From Rhodoplanes azumiensis (lineage in GTDB: Bacteria; Pseudomonadota; Alphaproteobacteria; Rhizobiales; Xanthobacteraceae), in the NCBI RefSeq assembly GCF_042682915.1, contig NZ_JBHUIW010000023.1:36316-100315 (forward strand): 64,000 nt of DNA, written 5' to 3'. This document shows positions 33,960 to 42,877 of the stretch, one piece after another. The notes beneath the pieces are model-generated. The model worked only from the letters and a program-made list of their open reading frames with translations, made no database searches and was not told where the DNA came from. The position numbers and the translations under genes were made by a program. Positions within the stretch are counted from its first letter, which is position 1, and each line of letters begins with the position of its first letter.

Positions 33960-34862
33960 TCAGCCGTCTCGCCGGGCCGCCAGCGTGCGGTTCAGGCGCT
34001 CGCGCACGGCGTCGGCCTCCTCGCGCGTCCAGGTGCGGAAGCCCTCGCCGGTCTTCATCCCGAGCTTGCCCTCGGCCACCTTGCGGCGGAGGAAGTCGGT
34101 CGGCTCGGCCGAGCGGTCGAGGTGTGGCACCAGTGTCTCCTGGATGTCGAGCGTGAGGTCGAGGCCGACGAGATCGCACTGCTCGAGCGGCCCGAGCACG
34201 GCGAGTCGCGCCCCGAAGCCGGTCTTCACGACGGTGTCGATCGTCGCGGCGTCGGCGACGCCGGCGGCGAGCAGTGCGATGGCCTCGCGCTTCAAAGCGT
34301 GCTGGAGCCGGTTGCCGATGAAGCCCGGAATGTCGCGCCGCACATGCACGGGCGCCTTCCCGGCGGCGCGCAGCAGATCCATGGTCGCCGTGATCGTCGC
34401 GTCGGTGGTCCATTCGGTCTGGATCACCTCGACCAGCGGGACGAGATGCGGCGGATTCCAGAAGTGCGTGCCGACGACGCGGCCGCGACGGGTCAGGTGA
34501 CGGCCGATCTCGGTGCTCGGGATCGCCGAGGAGTTGCTGGCCAGGATGGTCTCGGGCGCGACGACGTCCTCGAGCTCGGCGAACAAGGCGCGCTTGAGCG
34601 CGAGCTTCTCGGGGGCCGCCTCGAACACCACGTCGCTGCCGGCGGCCGCCGGGGCGAGACGCTCGTGAATCGCGATCTCTTGGACGACGGCGCGGTCACG
34701 CCCGAGCAGATCACACAGCCCGGCGAGCCGGTCCGGCAGGGCCGCCCGCACGGCTTCGGTGGGTTCGAAGATGCGCACCGGATGGCCGGTTGCGGCGAAC
34801 AGGAAGGCGATGCCGTGGCCCATCAGGCCCCCGCCCACGACCGCGATGGTCTTGCACGTCAC
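33960..34862 (-). CDS. 3-hydroxyacyl-CoA dehydrogenase family protein
   Basis: A 300-residue NAD-dependent dehydrogenase. The N-terminal Rossmann motif is IAVVGGGLMGHGIAFLFAAT; DVVFEAAPEKLALKRALFAE, ILASNSSAIPSTEIGRHL and GTHFWNPPHLVPLVEVI are the catalytic domain, with the His-x-Trp-Asn-Pro catalytic stretch. The C-terminal dimer domain begins at about 185 (DIPGFIGNRLQHALKREAIA) and ends LGMKTGEGFRTW. This layout covers 3-hydroxybutyryl-CoA and carnitine/short 3-hydroxyacid dehydrogenases; the exact substrate is open. It lies 102 bp downstream of an ArsR-type regulator on the same strand. Confidence 0.92.
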   Translation of the reverse strand: MTCKTIAVVGGGLMGHGIAFLFAATGHPVRIFEPTEAVRAALPDRLAGLCDLLGRDRAVVQEIAIHERLAPAAAGSDVVFEAAPEKLALKRALFAELEDVVAPETILASNSSAIPSTEIGRHLTRRGRVVGTHFWNPPHLVPLVEVIQTEWTTDATITATMDLLRAAGKAPVHVRRDIPGFIGNRLQHALKREAIALLAAGVADAATIDTVVKTGFGARLAVLGPLEQCDLVGLDLTLDIQETLVPHLDRSAEPTDFLRRKVAEGKLGMKTGEGFRTWTREEADAVRERLNRTLAARRDG

Positions 34863-34964
34863 CTCGGTCTCCCGTGTCGAAACGCTTCGCCCGACCGGTG
34901 CGCGCCCGGCGAAGGGCGGAACGCGGCGGCGACGACGAGCGGCAAGGCCGCGAATGGCATGGGG

Positions 34965-35333
34965 TCAGCGGCCGCGGCGGGGCGGCTTGCAGAACGACTT
35001 GTGGAGCGCCGCGATGATCTCGCGGACCTCGGGACGGGCGAGCGAGTAGTAGACGTTCTTGCCGTCGCGACGGGTCTCGACGAGGTCGTCGGCGCGCAGC
35101 CGCGCGAGCTGCTGCGACACGGCCGGCTGGCGCAGCTTCACGGTCTGCTCGATCTCGCTGACCGACTTCTCGCCCTCGGTCAGCATGCAGAGGATGACCA
35201 GGCGCGCCTCGTGGGACAGGGCTTTCAGGAATTCGCTCGCCTCGCGGGCATTGGCCCGCATGGTGCCGAGATCGACCGCGCTGCCGGCGGAGGACGTCCG
35301 CGTGCGGCGGGCGACGGGGGTCTGAAGGTTCAT
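34965..35333 (-). CDS. ArsR-family regulator of the SqrR/BigR persulfide-sensor type
   Basis: A 122-residue winged-helix repressor. The core is LKALSHEARLVILCMLTEGE, VKLRQPAVSQQLARLRADDL and ETRRDGKNVYYSLARPEVRE. Cys49 sits in the VILC motif and Cys115 near the end (HKSFCKP). Their spacing of 66 residues equals that of the Cys pair in SqrR (41/107) and BigR (42/108), which form a tetrasulfide on reaction with persulfides. The surrounding EGEKSVSEIE also resembles that group. No sulfide-oxidising gene is nearby; the co-directional downstream gene is the 3-hydroxyacyl-CoA dehydrogenase. The N-terminal ~25 residues are a basic extension. Confidence 0.85.
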   Translation of the reverse strand: MNLQTPVARRTRTSSAGSAVDLGTMRANAREASEFLKALSHEARLVILCMLTEGEKSVSEIEQTVKLRQPAVSQQLARLRADDLVETRRDGKNVYYSLARPEVREIIAALHKSFCKPPRRGR

Positions 35334-35949
35334 GCGTGGTCCTGTCTCGGTGGCCCTGGTGTCTTCTCGATGATCGTCGTTCGACGTGGTGACGGTCCAG
35401 CTGGTAGAGGTCGCGGTGGTGTCGTTCTCAGTGGTGCGAGCCCGGGCCGAGACGCCGGCTGCCGCCGCTTTCGCGACCCAGCCACTGTTTCAGATATCAC
35501 GATATCGAAGGTCTGTCAGCGCGCAGGCCGCGCGGCTCGGCGATGCGTGATCCGGTATCCGACGCTGCTGCGTCCGCGCATGCGAGGAGCTGTTTTGATA
35601 GGCGTACAAGCCGCGCGGCCCGACCATCGTCCCGGGGAGTCGTTCGTTCCGCCGGCCGGGTGGCGTTCGGGCGGCGTTCGGGCGGCGCGACCTCGTCCTG
35701 AGGGACGATCTCGTGCGAGCGTCGGCCCGGCTCCGTCCACGGCGCGTAGATGCCCTGTCGGCCGCTCGTGTCGCGGGGCTCGATCTCCTTTTTTAGGATC
35801 GTTCTGATCTGGGCGGAGGATGGTCTCGGTCACGACGACCACGCCGACGAGGTGGCGCCCCGTCCTGAAACCGTGAGCCCGGAGGCTCGCGACCGGCGCC
35901 CGCGAGCGCGCGCCGGGGCCGGTCGCCGCGGCGAACCCTTGCGCGTCGG
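35334..35949. other. Non-coding gap of 616 bp
   Basis: No credible gene. It holds the GATATC dyad at 35493-35506 and a short duplicated GCGTTCGGGCG at about 35661-35682. One long minus-strand frame here is only a shadow of the hibernation factor gene in another frame. Confidence 0.5.
35493..35506. promoter_or_regulatory. GATATC-AC-GATATC dyad, candidate ArsR/SqrR-type operator
   Basis: Two GATATC palindromes separated by two bases make an AT-rich dyad in otherwise GC-rich DNA, 160 bp upstream of the SqrR/BigR-like gene. ArsR-family operators are AT-rich imperfect palindromes of similar size. The link is positional only. Confidence 0.35.
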
Positions 35950-36528
35950 CTAATCCGCGGACTTCACCCGCACCTTGGTGGCGATCGGACCGGTGTCGCC
36001 CACCCCCTCGACGTAGTAGAGCTCGTCGCCGCGTCCGAGCGCGTCGAAGTCGCCGGCCAGGACGCTGTTGCGGTGGAAGTAGAGGAGGCTGCCCTCGGAC
36101 GTGACGAGGTAGCCGAAGTCCTGCTCCGGCTGTACCTCGGCGACCTGCCCGAGCTTCTGGTTCTGGATGTCGCTGTAGATCGCCTTGGTCTTGCCCTGCC
36201 GCTGCTCCTTGAGGCCGACGAGCTGGCGTTCGGCGATGCGGAACGCCTCGTTGATCGCCTTCTGCAGATCGGGTCGCTGATACTTGCGCTGCAGATGCTC
36301 GGGCTCGTGGCTGACGACCAGATCGGCGCGGCCCGGGATGCCGATCTCGATCCGCACCACCGGCGGAATCGAGGTGCCGTTCGACTTGGCGCGCTGATCG
36401 ACCCGGACCCGACACGACGTGATCCGCTCGAACAGACGCTCGAGATCCGCGACCCGGTTGCGGATCATGGTCTCCGCCCAGTCCGAGGAGTCGATGTTGT
36501 GGAAAGCGATGTCGACGGGAACTTGCAT
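35950..36528 (-). CDS. HPF/RaiA-type ribosome hibernation factor with cold-shock-like tail
   Basis: A 192-residue protein with two domains. Residues 1-110 follow the HPF/YfiA fold (VPVDIAFHNIDSSDWAETMI, RNRVADLERLFERITSCRVR, DLQKAINEAFRIAERQL). Residues about 130-190 resemble a cold-shock/OB domain: EQDFGYLVTSEGSLLYFHRN, SVLAGDFDALGRGDELYYVE. The long HPF of most bacteria instead ends in a dimerising domain, so this OB-tailed form is distinct and is seen in Rhizobiales. It is expected to bind the 30S subunit in slow growth. It is transcribed alone. Confidence 0.85.
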   Translation of the reverse strand: MQVPVDIAFHNIDSSDWAETMIRNRVADLERLFERITSCRVRVDQRAKSNGTSIPPVVRIEIGIPGRADLVVSHEPEHLQRKYQRPDLQKAINEAFRIAERQLVGLKEQRQGKTKAIYSDIQNQKLGQVAEVQPEQDFGYLVTSEGSLLYFHRNSVLAGDFDALGRGDELYYVEGVGDTGPIATKVRVKSAD

Positions 36529-36999
36529 TGGTCACCTGACAAGCGGTGAGGATGAACGCGCGGGACGATTCACAATGCCCCAATCTAGGCATTCCTGCGC
36601 GGGATTTCCAGGATGCGCGGCGGTGGACCGCGCCGTGGCGGGGGGCGCAGCGTGGCGGGAGGGCATCGTCGCCCGGATCCAGCATGGATCGGCCGGGATT
36701 GATTTTTCGCTAAGCCCCGAGCCGCGCCTGGTCCGGTCTCGCGATGACCCGAAAGCGGTCCGCTTCGCATCTGTCGCCCGACGTCGCGCCCATCCGGACG
36801 GGCGCGCGAGTGCCGAGTCACGTTTCTCGGGGCCGAAGGCGAGGCGGACGGCGGGGAGGCGAGCGCAGCGACACGGCCTGGATCCATGTCCCGCGACGGT
36901 TCGGACAAGAGCCGACGCGCGCCGTCGCGGACAGCCGTCCTGCGTCTGCTTCAGGGGATCGGGCGGACCGAGACGGCAGCGGCGCGTGGTGCGCGGCCA
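36529..36999. other. Non-coding gap of 471 bp
   Basis: Open frames here are Arg/Ser/Pro-rich and lack ribosome sites. The part just above 36528 should hold the promoter of the hibernation factor gene. Nothing else could be supported. Confidence 0.45.
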
Positions 37000-37257
37000 T
37001 CAAGCCTGCGGATGGTCGGCGATGATGTTGATGCGCTCGGCCGGAACAAGTCCGAAGAGCTTGCGGGCGATCGCGCCCTTCACCCGATGAACAGGCAGGC
37101 TTCCGTCTTGCCGCCACACCGTGAGCTTCGGCGTGAGACGACCGTCGCGGCCGTTCCAGCTCACCAGATACTCGGAGATGAGACCCTTCTTCTTGATCGT
37201 CTCCAGAAAGCGGACGATCTCGTCGTGTCCGTGCAACTGGTGCTCATGTACGAACAT
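37000..37257 (-). CDS. Small conserved-looking protein, unknown
   Basis: An 85-residue protein starting MFVHEHQLHGHDEIVRFLET. It contains KKKGLISEYLVSWNGRDGRL and VKGAIARKLFGLVPAERINI. The pattern is helix, two or three strands, helix, a compact alpha/beta domain. An earlier ATG at 37299 adds 14 poorly ordered residues. The upstream region (37300-37400) is AT-rich, consistent with a promoter. Function unknown. Confidence 0.55.
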   Translation of the reverse strand: MFVHEHQLHGHDEIVRFLETIKKKGLISEYLVSWNGRDGRLTPKLTVWRQDGSLPVHRVKGAIARKLFGLVPAERINIIADHPQA

Positions 37258-37480
37258 GGGGGGCTCGCTCGCCGCCGGGCGTGGGATCGTCATCAGCACA
37301 CCACAGTTTCGCAGACGCGCAAAGTCATTTTCGCAGTCGCGAATTTTTTCTCATTTTGTGCCAGAGGCGCTCGATCGAAGGTCGAACGGGGGAGGGGAGA
37401 AAGGACCGAAAACAAGGCATCCGGCACGCTCCTGAAACGAACGTCGGAGGGCCGGAATGGTTCGCTTGCATTGCAACGAA

Positions 37481-37513
37481 GACGGGGCATCCGGTGTATC
37501 CGGACGCCCCGTC
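37481..37513 (-). terminator. Hairpin terminator downstream of the MCDYSLQHV gene
   Basis: GACGGGGC-A-TCCGG / CCGGA-C-GCCCCGTC with a TGTAT loop: 13 paired bases and one mismatch, starting 30 bp after the minus-strand stop at 37544. The T run after it is weak (TTCGTTG on the minus strand). Confidence 0.6.
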
Positions 37514-37543
37514 TCGTAAAACGTGCTTCGACCTCCGTCGGCG

Positions 37544-38020
37544 TCAGACCACGGCGCGATCCGAGGGGATCGGCGCGGCCGGTGTCTCGGCCGGCGCGGT
37601 CGGCGGGGTCGTCGTGGCCGTCGGGTGCTCGGGGTGGTGCTCCGGCTCGCCGCCGGTGACGCCGGCCGGCAGCTGCAGCACGGTGGCGATCTGGCCCTCG
37701 CACAGGCGGGTCAAGAGGACGACCTGGCCGCTGGGGAATTCGAGCGCGTCGTGGTGCTCGTAGGGGTTGTCCATGTTGATCTGCCGGAAGCGGGCGACCC
37801 GCTCGCGCAGCTTGCGGCTCGGGAAGAAGCCCAACGCGTGATCGCACTCGACCTCATGGTCGAAGGCGAGCTCGGTGCCAGGGAGGATGCAGACCGCCAC
37901 GTTGGGCACGCCCGCCTCGGAGAACCCGCGGGTGATCGAGTTGTTGAACTTGGTGGTGACCAGCGTATCGCCGACCTTCGCGGCACGCGTCGCGACGTGT
38001 TGCAGGCTGTAGTCGCACAT
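37544..38020 (-). CDS. Conserved alphaproteobacterial protein of unknown function
   Basis: A 158-residue protein starting MCDYSLQHVATRAAKVGDTL, a beginning I recognise from hypothetical proteins of Bradyrhizobium-like genomes. Residues 1-115 are well ordered (FNNSITRGFSEAGVPNVAVC, GTELAFDHEVECDHALGFFP, DALEFPSGQVVLLTRLCEGQ), with Cys2, Cys44 and Cys60-region residues. The tail from about 120 is Pro/Thr/Ala-rich and disordered. The start at 38020 has AGGAGAGCC upstream. No catalytic motif was recognised. Confidence 0.7.
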   Translation of the reverse strand: MCDYSLQHVATRAAKVGDTLVTTKFNNSITRGFSEAGVPNVAVCILPGTELAFDHEVECDHALGFFPSRKLRERVARFRQINMDNPYEHHDALEFPSGQVVLLTRLCEGQIATVLQLPAGVTGGEPEHHPEHPTATTTPPTAPAETPAAPIPSDRAVV

Positions 38021-38641
38021 CGGGGGCTCTCCTTTCGAGCTGACGGGGCGGCCTCTCGGCACCGGCCCCGCATGGTCCCGCACGACGAGCCGGATGCGGA
38101 CCCTGTCCCGGATGCGCATCGAAGGCGCCGTCGTGCGGCGCTGTCGGCCGGCTGTCCGGACGGCACCGGATCAGCCCTCCTGCAAACGAAATCAGGGTTC
38201 CGGGGCGACGTTCCCGGCTCAAAAAAATATCTTGAAATTACTATGTGTTATTGAAGGCGAGTTTTACTTGGTGATCCAACGTCATCGGCGTTCGGCTCTC
38301 GTTTTCGTGATCGCAGAGCGCGCTCCGTTCTAGAAATCGACATGGCGACGACACGGTTCCGCCGGGGCGCGCCCTGTCGTGGCGCCGACACAACTCGGTG
38401 AACGCCAGTATTGGTCGGTGGGCGACGCAGCAAGTTCGTGTTTTGCTTTGCGTCCGGTGGAGCGCCGGGCGCGTGCCGCACCCCCGGCGCGTCCAGGCCC
38501 CGCCGACTCGACCGCGGGCGCCGTGCTCTCGCCCGCACTCGGCTCCGGCGGCCCGCCGGCCGGGGGCGGAACCGCGGTCGTCGCCGCCTCGTTCCCGTCG
38601 CGGGGTGCTCCCGTCGTGGCCGAGGGGTGAAGCAGACCGAG
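38021..38641. other. Non-coding gap with an AT-rich island
   Basis: 621 bp. The section 38218-38290 is sharply AT-rich (a run of seven A, then TATCTTGAAATTACTATGTG), standing out from the GC-rich surroundings, and likely contains a promoter or a short acquired piece. 38400-38641 is an untranslated or unrecognised leader before the Crp/Fnr gene; an open frame crosses it from 38411 but is Arg/Gly-rich. Confidence 0.5.
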
Positions 38642-39415
38642 ATGGCCTCAGGCGCCGCCTATTCGCGTTTCGTGGATCGCAAGCCGCACGAGCTGCTCTG
38701 GCGACGGCTGTCCCGGCTCGCCGGTCTGGCGGAGGGCGCCCTGTCGGATCAGGAGCGCTCGATGATCCGGCAGACCTGTGCGGCGCCGGGCGAGGTTCCG
38801 GCCGGGGCGGCGCTCTATGTCGAGGGCGAGCCGCTGAAGAAGCCCGGCGTGCTCCTCGCCGGCTGGGCCTGCCGGCTGCGCCTGCTGTCGGACGGGCGCC
38901 GACAGATCTTCGACTTTCTCCTGCCGGGCGACCTGTTCGGCCACCCCCTCGGTCCCGAGCCGTTCGCCACCACCTCGGCCGTCACCCTGACGACCGTATC
39001 GATCGCCGGGACCGGCTGCCTGTGGGAGATGGTGCGCGAGCCGGACCGCTTCCCCGGACTCGTCCGTGCGCTGGCGGTCGCACAGGCCCGCCAGCAGGCG
39101 GGGCTGCTCGACCATGTCGTCCGGCTCGGTCGCCAGACCGCCCAGGAGCGTGTCGCCCATCTGCTGCTCGAGCTCGGCCATCGGCTCGACGAGATCGGCT
39201 TTCCGCTCGGCACCTATGTTCCGCTGCCGCTGACCCAGGAGGTGATGGCCGACGCGCTCGGCCTGTCGGTCGTGCACGTCAACCGCACCCTGCAGCAGCT
39301 CAAGCGCGACCGCCTGATCGAGACCAGGGCGACGTCGGTCCGCCTGATCGACCCGGTGGCGCTCGCGACGATCGCCGATTTTCGGTTGCCGCCGGGTCGT
39401 CCGGCGGGCTCCTGA
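38642..39415 (+). CDS. Crp/Fnr-family transcriptional regulator
   Basis: A 257-residue regulator. The N-terminal cyclic-nucleotide-like barrel spans about 20-140 (EVPAGAALYVEGEPLKKPGV, DGRRQIFDFLLPGDLFGHPL). A long dimer helix leads to the winged helix (PLPLTQEVMADALGLSVVHV, NRTLQQLKRDRLIETRATS). There is no FNR-type N-terminal Cys cluster, so it is not an iron-sulfur FNR. The ATG at 38642 follows AAGCAGACCGAG and starts MASGAAYSRF. It lies 138 bp upstream of the second liv operon and may control it, but no binding site was identified. Confidence 0.88.
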   Translation: MASGAAYSRFVDRKPHELLWRRLSRLAGLAEGALSDQERSMIRQTCAAPGEVPAGAALYVEGEPLKKPGVLLAGWACRLRLLSDGRRQIFDFLLPGDLFGHPLGPEPFATTSAVTLTTVSIAGTGCLWEMVREPDRFPGLVRALAVAQARQQAGLLDHVVRLGRQTAQERVAHLLLELGHRLDEIGFPLGTYVPLPLTQEVMADALGLSVVHVNRTLQQLKRDRLIETRATSVRLIDPVALATIADFRLPPGRPAGS

Positions 39416-39553
39416 GCGGGGGCGTGCGCCAGGGGAGGCGGTCATGCGGAACTCTGCGGACGCGCCGAAGAGTCGCTTGCCCGCTCCGGGCCGTCCCCCT
39501 ACGATCCGCGCCAATTCTCAACGGGCGGAAATAATTCCCAGGAGGAGTGGCCC

Positions 39554-40795
39554 ATGCATTTCGACGACCGTCGCCGGCCGAGCCGGCGTGATGTCCTGGC
39601 CGGCGCGGCGGCCGGCGCGACCGTGCTGGCGGCGCCGGCGATCGTGCGGGCCCAGGCGAAGACCATCAAGGTCGCCGTGGTGCTGCCGCGCTCGGGCCTG
39701 TTCGCGGCCGCCGGCCAATCCTGCCATCGCGGCGCCGTGGTCGCGCCGAAGGTGCTGGCCGATCTCGGCTACGCGGTCGAGCTGATCAATGTCGACTTCG
39801 AGTCCAATGTCGACGTGGCGCGCACCCAGACCGAGCGGGCGATCGCCGAGGGGGCGCAGGCCGTGGTCGGCGCCTTCGAATCCGGCGCGACGCTGGCGAT
39901 GGCGCAGGTCTGCGAGCAGCGCAAGGTGCCGCTCGTCATCAACATCGCCTCGGTGCCGCAGCTCACCGAGCAGGGCTATCAGTATCTGGTGCGCAACTTC
40001 CTCACCAACGCCCAGCTCGTCGGCAACGGGCTCAAGCTGGTGAAGGATCTGATGGCGGCGACCAACGTCCAGTTCAAGAACGCCGTCTTCGTGCATGCCA
40101 ACGACACCTTCGGCACGGCCCAGCGGGCCGCCATGGACAAGCTGTTCCCGGCGGCCGAGATGCCGTTCCCGTTGGTCGAGTCGATCGCCTACGACCCGAA
40201 GGCGCAGGATCTCGCCGTCGAGGTGACCAAGATCCGCGCCGTCGCGCCCGAGCTCGTGCTCGTCACCACCCGCTCGTCCGACGCCATCAAGCTGGTGCGC
40301 GACATGGTGCGTCAGCGCTTCGAGCCGAAGGCGATCATCTCGCCCGGCTCGCCCGGCCTCTACGACGAGGAGTTCTACCAGGCGCTCGGGCCGCTGGCCG
40401 ACTTCCACATCTTCAATCTGCCCTGGGCCAACACCAAGTCGCCGGTGACCCAGGCGCTCGCCGCGGCCTACCGGACCACGCATCCGAGCAATCGGTTCGA
40501 GGTCGACTGCTTCAACGCCGGCTTCACGTTCGAGGCGATCATGATCGCCGCCGACGCCTTCAAGCGCGCCGGAACGGCCGACGGCCCGACCCTGATGAAG
40601 GCCGTCAAGGAGACCAAGATCGCCGAGCATGTGATGACCGGCGGCCCGATCACGTTCGACGAGAAGGGCCAGAACAACAACATCCAGGCGTCGGTGGTGC
40701 AGAACCGCAAGCGCACCCCGACCGTGGTGCTGCCGCCCGACGTGGCGGATGCCGCTCCGGTGCTGCCGATGCCGCCCTGGCAGGGCCGGTCCTGA
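39554..40795 (+). CDS. ABC transporter substrate-binding protein, LivK type, Tat-exported
   Basis: A 413-residue periplasmic binding protein. It has a twin-arginine signal (SRRDVLAGAAAGATVLAAP, cleavage near VRAQA-KT). The mature part starts IKVAVVLPRSGLFAAAGQSC; the family features VDFESNVDVARTQTERAIAE and VGAFESGATLAMAQVCEQRK follow. HAAT binding proteins of this kind take up amino acids, amides or aromatic compounds. AGGAGTGGCCC lies just before the ATG. First gene of the second Liv operon. Confidence 0.92.
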   Translation: MHFDDRRRPSRRDVLAGAAAGATVLAAPAIVRAQAKTIKVAVVLPRSGLFAAAGQSCHRGAVVAPKVLADLGYAVELINVDFESNVDVARTQTERAIAEGAQAVVGAFESGATLAMAQVCEQRKVPLVINIASVPQLTEQGYQYLVRNFLTNAQLVGNGLKLVKDLMAATNVQFKNAVFVHANDTFGTAQRAAMDKLFPAAEMPFPLVESIAYDPKAQDLAVEVTKIRAVAPELVLVTTRSSDAIKLVRDMVRQRFEPKAIISPGSPGLYDEEFYQALGPLADFHIFNLPWANTKSPVTQALAAAYRTTHPSNRFEVDCFNAGFTFEAIMIAADAFKRAGTADGPTLMKAVKETKIAEHVMTGGPITFDEKGQNNNIQASVVQNRKRTPTVVLPPDVADAAPVLPMPPWQGRS

Positions 40796-41009
40796 TCGAC
40801 CGTCCGGGCCCCGGACCCGTTTCCACGGCCCGGGCGCCGGTCGGCGGCCGGGCCGGGACTCCAAGGGGGCAGCCGGGCTGCCGGAACGGAGGTTGCGCAC
40901 GGTCGCCGACCTGAGGTAACTCGTCGGTCACAAAATTTCCGGCACCTGTCCGAGACGGCGGCCCGACGGCCTCCGCCCGGGGAGGTGCTTTCATGTCGAT
41001 ATCCGTCCG

Positions 41010-41879
41010 ATGCTCGCGATCTGGCTCAACGTCGTCGTCCAGGGAGTTCTGACCGGCCTGCTCTACGGCCTGATGGCGCTCGGCCTGTCGGTCATTTTCG
41101 GGGTGGTGCGGCTCGTCAACTTCGCGCACGGCGAGTTCGCCGTGGTCGCCATGTACGCGGCCTTCGTGCTGTTCCGCGCCTACGGGGTCGATCCACTGCT
41201 CTCGATGGTGCCGATCGCGCTCGCCTTCTTCGTCATCGGCTTCGCGCTCCAGCGCACGCTGATCAACGCTTTCGTCGGACGGCCCGACCACGAGCAGTTC
41301 ATCCTGCTGGTCGGCCTCGCCATCGTGCTCGTCAATGCGGTGCTGATCGTGTTCGGGCCGGACGCCCAGCCGGCCAATCTCCCCTATGCGTTCGACAGCT
41401 ACATGATCGGCCCGCTGTTCATCGACAAGGTGCGGGTCTACGCCGCGGTCGCGGCGCTCGCCGTGTGTGCGGCTCTGTTCGGCTTCTTCCGCTTCACCCG
41501 CACCGGCACGGCGATCCGGGCCTGCGCCGACAATCTGGTCGGCGCCGCCGTGATCGGGCTCGACGTGCGCAAGCTCTACGCCATCACGTTCGGCATCGGG
41601 CTCGCCTGCGTGGGCGCCGCCGGCGCCCTGATGATCATGATCTCCGACGTGGTGCCGAGCCTCGGCCCGGCCTACACGCTGCTCGCCTTCACGATCGTCA
41701 TCATCGGCGGCCTCGGCTCGATGGCGGGCGCCCTGGTGGCGGGCCTCTTGATCGGCGTCTCCGAGGCGCTCGCCGGCTTCCTCATCGCCCCGTCGATGAA
41801 GAGCATGTTCTCCTTCGCCCTCCTGGTCGCCGTGCTGGTGCTGCGGCCGCAGGGCCTGCTCGGAAAGAAGCCGGCATGA
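41010..41879 (+). CDS. livH: Branched-chain-type ABC transporter permease LivH
   Basis: A 289-residue permease. GLLYGLMALGLSVIFGVVRL, NFAHGEFAVVAMYAAF, ADNLVGAAVIGLDVRKLYAI and FTIVIIGGLGSMAGALVAGL are family signatures. It starts 214 bp after the binding protein; this gap shows no gene. Its stop overlaps the livM start by two bases (ATGA). Confidence 0.93.
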   Translation: MLAIWLNVVVQGVLTGLLYGLMALGLSVIFGVVRLVNFAHGEFAVVAMYAAFVLFRAYGVDPLLSMVPIALAFFVIGFALQRTLINAFVGRPDHEQFILLVGLAIVLVNAVLIVFGPDAQPANLPYAFDSYMIGPLFIDKVRVYAAVAALAVCAALFGFFRFTRTGTAIRACADNLVGAAVIGLDVRKLYAITFGIGLACVGAAGALMIMISDVVPSLGPAYTLLAFTIVIIGGLGSMAGALVAGLLIGVSEALAGFLIAPSMKSMFSFALLVAVLVLRPQGLLGKKPA

Positions 41880-42877
41880 TCTCGCTGTGGCGCGACATGA
41901 ACGGGCGCGGGCAGGTGGCGGTCGTGCTCGCCTTCCTGGTGCTGCTGCTCGCCCCCGTGGCGGCGACCCGTTATCTGCTCTCCGTCCTCACCCTGATCCT
42001 CTACTTCGTCTATGTCGGTCAGGCCTGGAACCTGATGATGGGCTACGCCGGCCAGCTGTCGCTCGGTCACGCCCTCTATGTCGGGCTCGGCGGCTACATC
42101 TCGGCGGCCCTGTGGGTGCATTTCGGCATCGGGCCGTGGCTCGGCGTCGTGCCCTCCGTCGCGATCGCGGCGATGTTCGGGGCGGCGATCGGCTGGCTCG
42201 GCTTCCGCTTCGGCATCGAGGGCGTCTACTTCGCGCTCCTCACCATCGCGTTCGCCGAGTTCACCCGCATCGGCTTCGACCACATCGGCTTCGTCGGCGG
42301 GGCCGGCGGCCTGTTCATCCCCTACGAGGAGAGCCGGCTCGGCGAATGGTGGAACCTGCGCGGCAGCCAGGTCTTCTTCTACTATCTCGCCTTCGGGATG
42401 GCGGTGCTCGCCGTGCTGCTCACGGCGCTCCTGGCGCGCTCGCGGCTCGGCTATCAGTGGCTCGCCATCCGCGAGGACGAGACGGCGGCGCGTGCGCTCG
42501 GCATCGACGTGTTCCGGGCCAAGATGAAGGCGGTGCTGATCTCCTCCTCGATGACGGCGGTCGGCGGCGTGTTCTACGCCTTCTACTACAACAGCCTGTT
42601 TCCGGCGCAGCTGTTCGACATGAGCCGCTCGATCGAGCTGATCCTCGGCCCCATCGTCGGTGGTACCGGCACGGTGTTCGGCCCGGTGATCGGCGCCTTC
42701 GTGCTCACCCCGCTCGGCGAGATCCTGATCGCCGTGACCGAGAAGGCCGGCATCAACGCACCCGGCGCCAAGGCGATCTTCTTCGGCCTGATCCTGATGG
42801 TGATCATCTATCTGGTGCCGACCGGCGTGTGGCCGTGGCTGTCGCAGAAGCTCGGCTTCGCGAGGCGCCGTCCGTGA
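41876..42877 (+). CDS. livM: Branched-chain-type ABC transporter permease LivM
   Basis: A 333-residue permease. GQAWNLMMGYAGQLSLGHAL, EGVYFALLTIAFAEFTRIGF, AIREDETAARALGIDVFRAK and ILGPIVGGTGTVFGPVIGAF are typical. The ATG at 41876 overlaps the livH stop; the stop overlaps the GTG of livG. It is the separate-gene counterpart of the first part of the fusion at 12562. Confidence 0.94.
   Translation: MISLWRDMNGRGQVAVVLAFLVLLLAPVAATRYLLSVLTLILYFVYVGQAWNLMMGYAGQLSLGHALYVGLGGYISAALWVHFGIGPWLGVVPSVAIAAMFGAAIGWLGFRFGIEGVYFALLTIAFAEFTRIGFDHIGFVGGAGGLFIPYEESRLGEWWNLRGSQVFFYYLAFGMAVLAVLLTALLARSRLGYQWLAIREDETAARALGIDVFRAKMKAVLISSSMTAVGGVFYAFYYNSLFPAQLFDMSRSIELILGPIVGGTGTVFGPVIGAFVLTPLGEILIAVTEKAGINAPGAKAIFFGLILMVIIYLVPTGVWPWLSQKLGFARRRP

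Noticed and set aside
36585..36908. 107-codon minus-strand frame between the hibernation factor and the gene at 37000
   Set aside because: Low-complexity Arg/Pro/Ser content and no start context; no support for coding.
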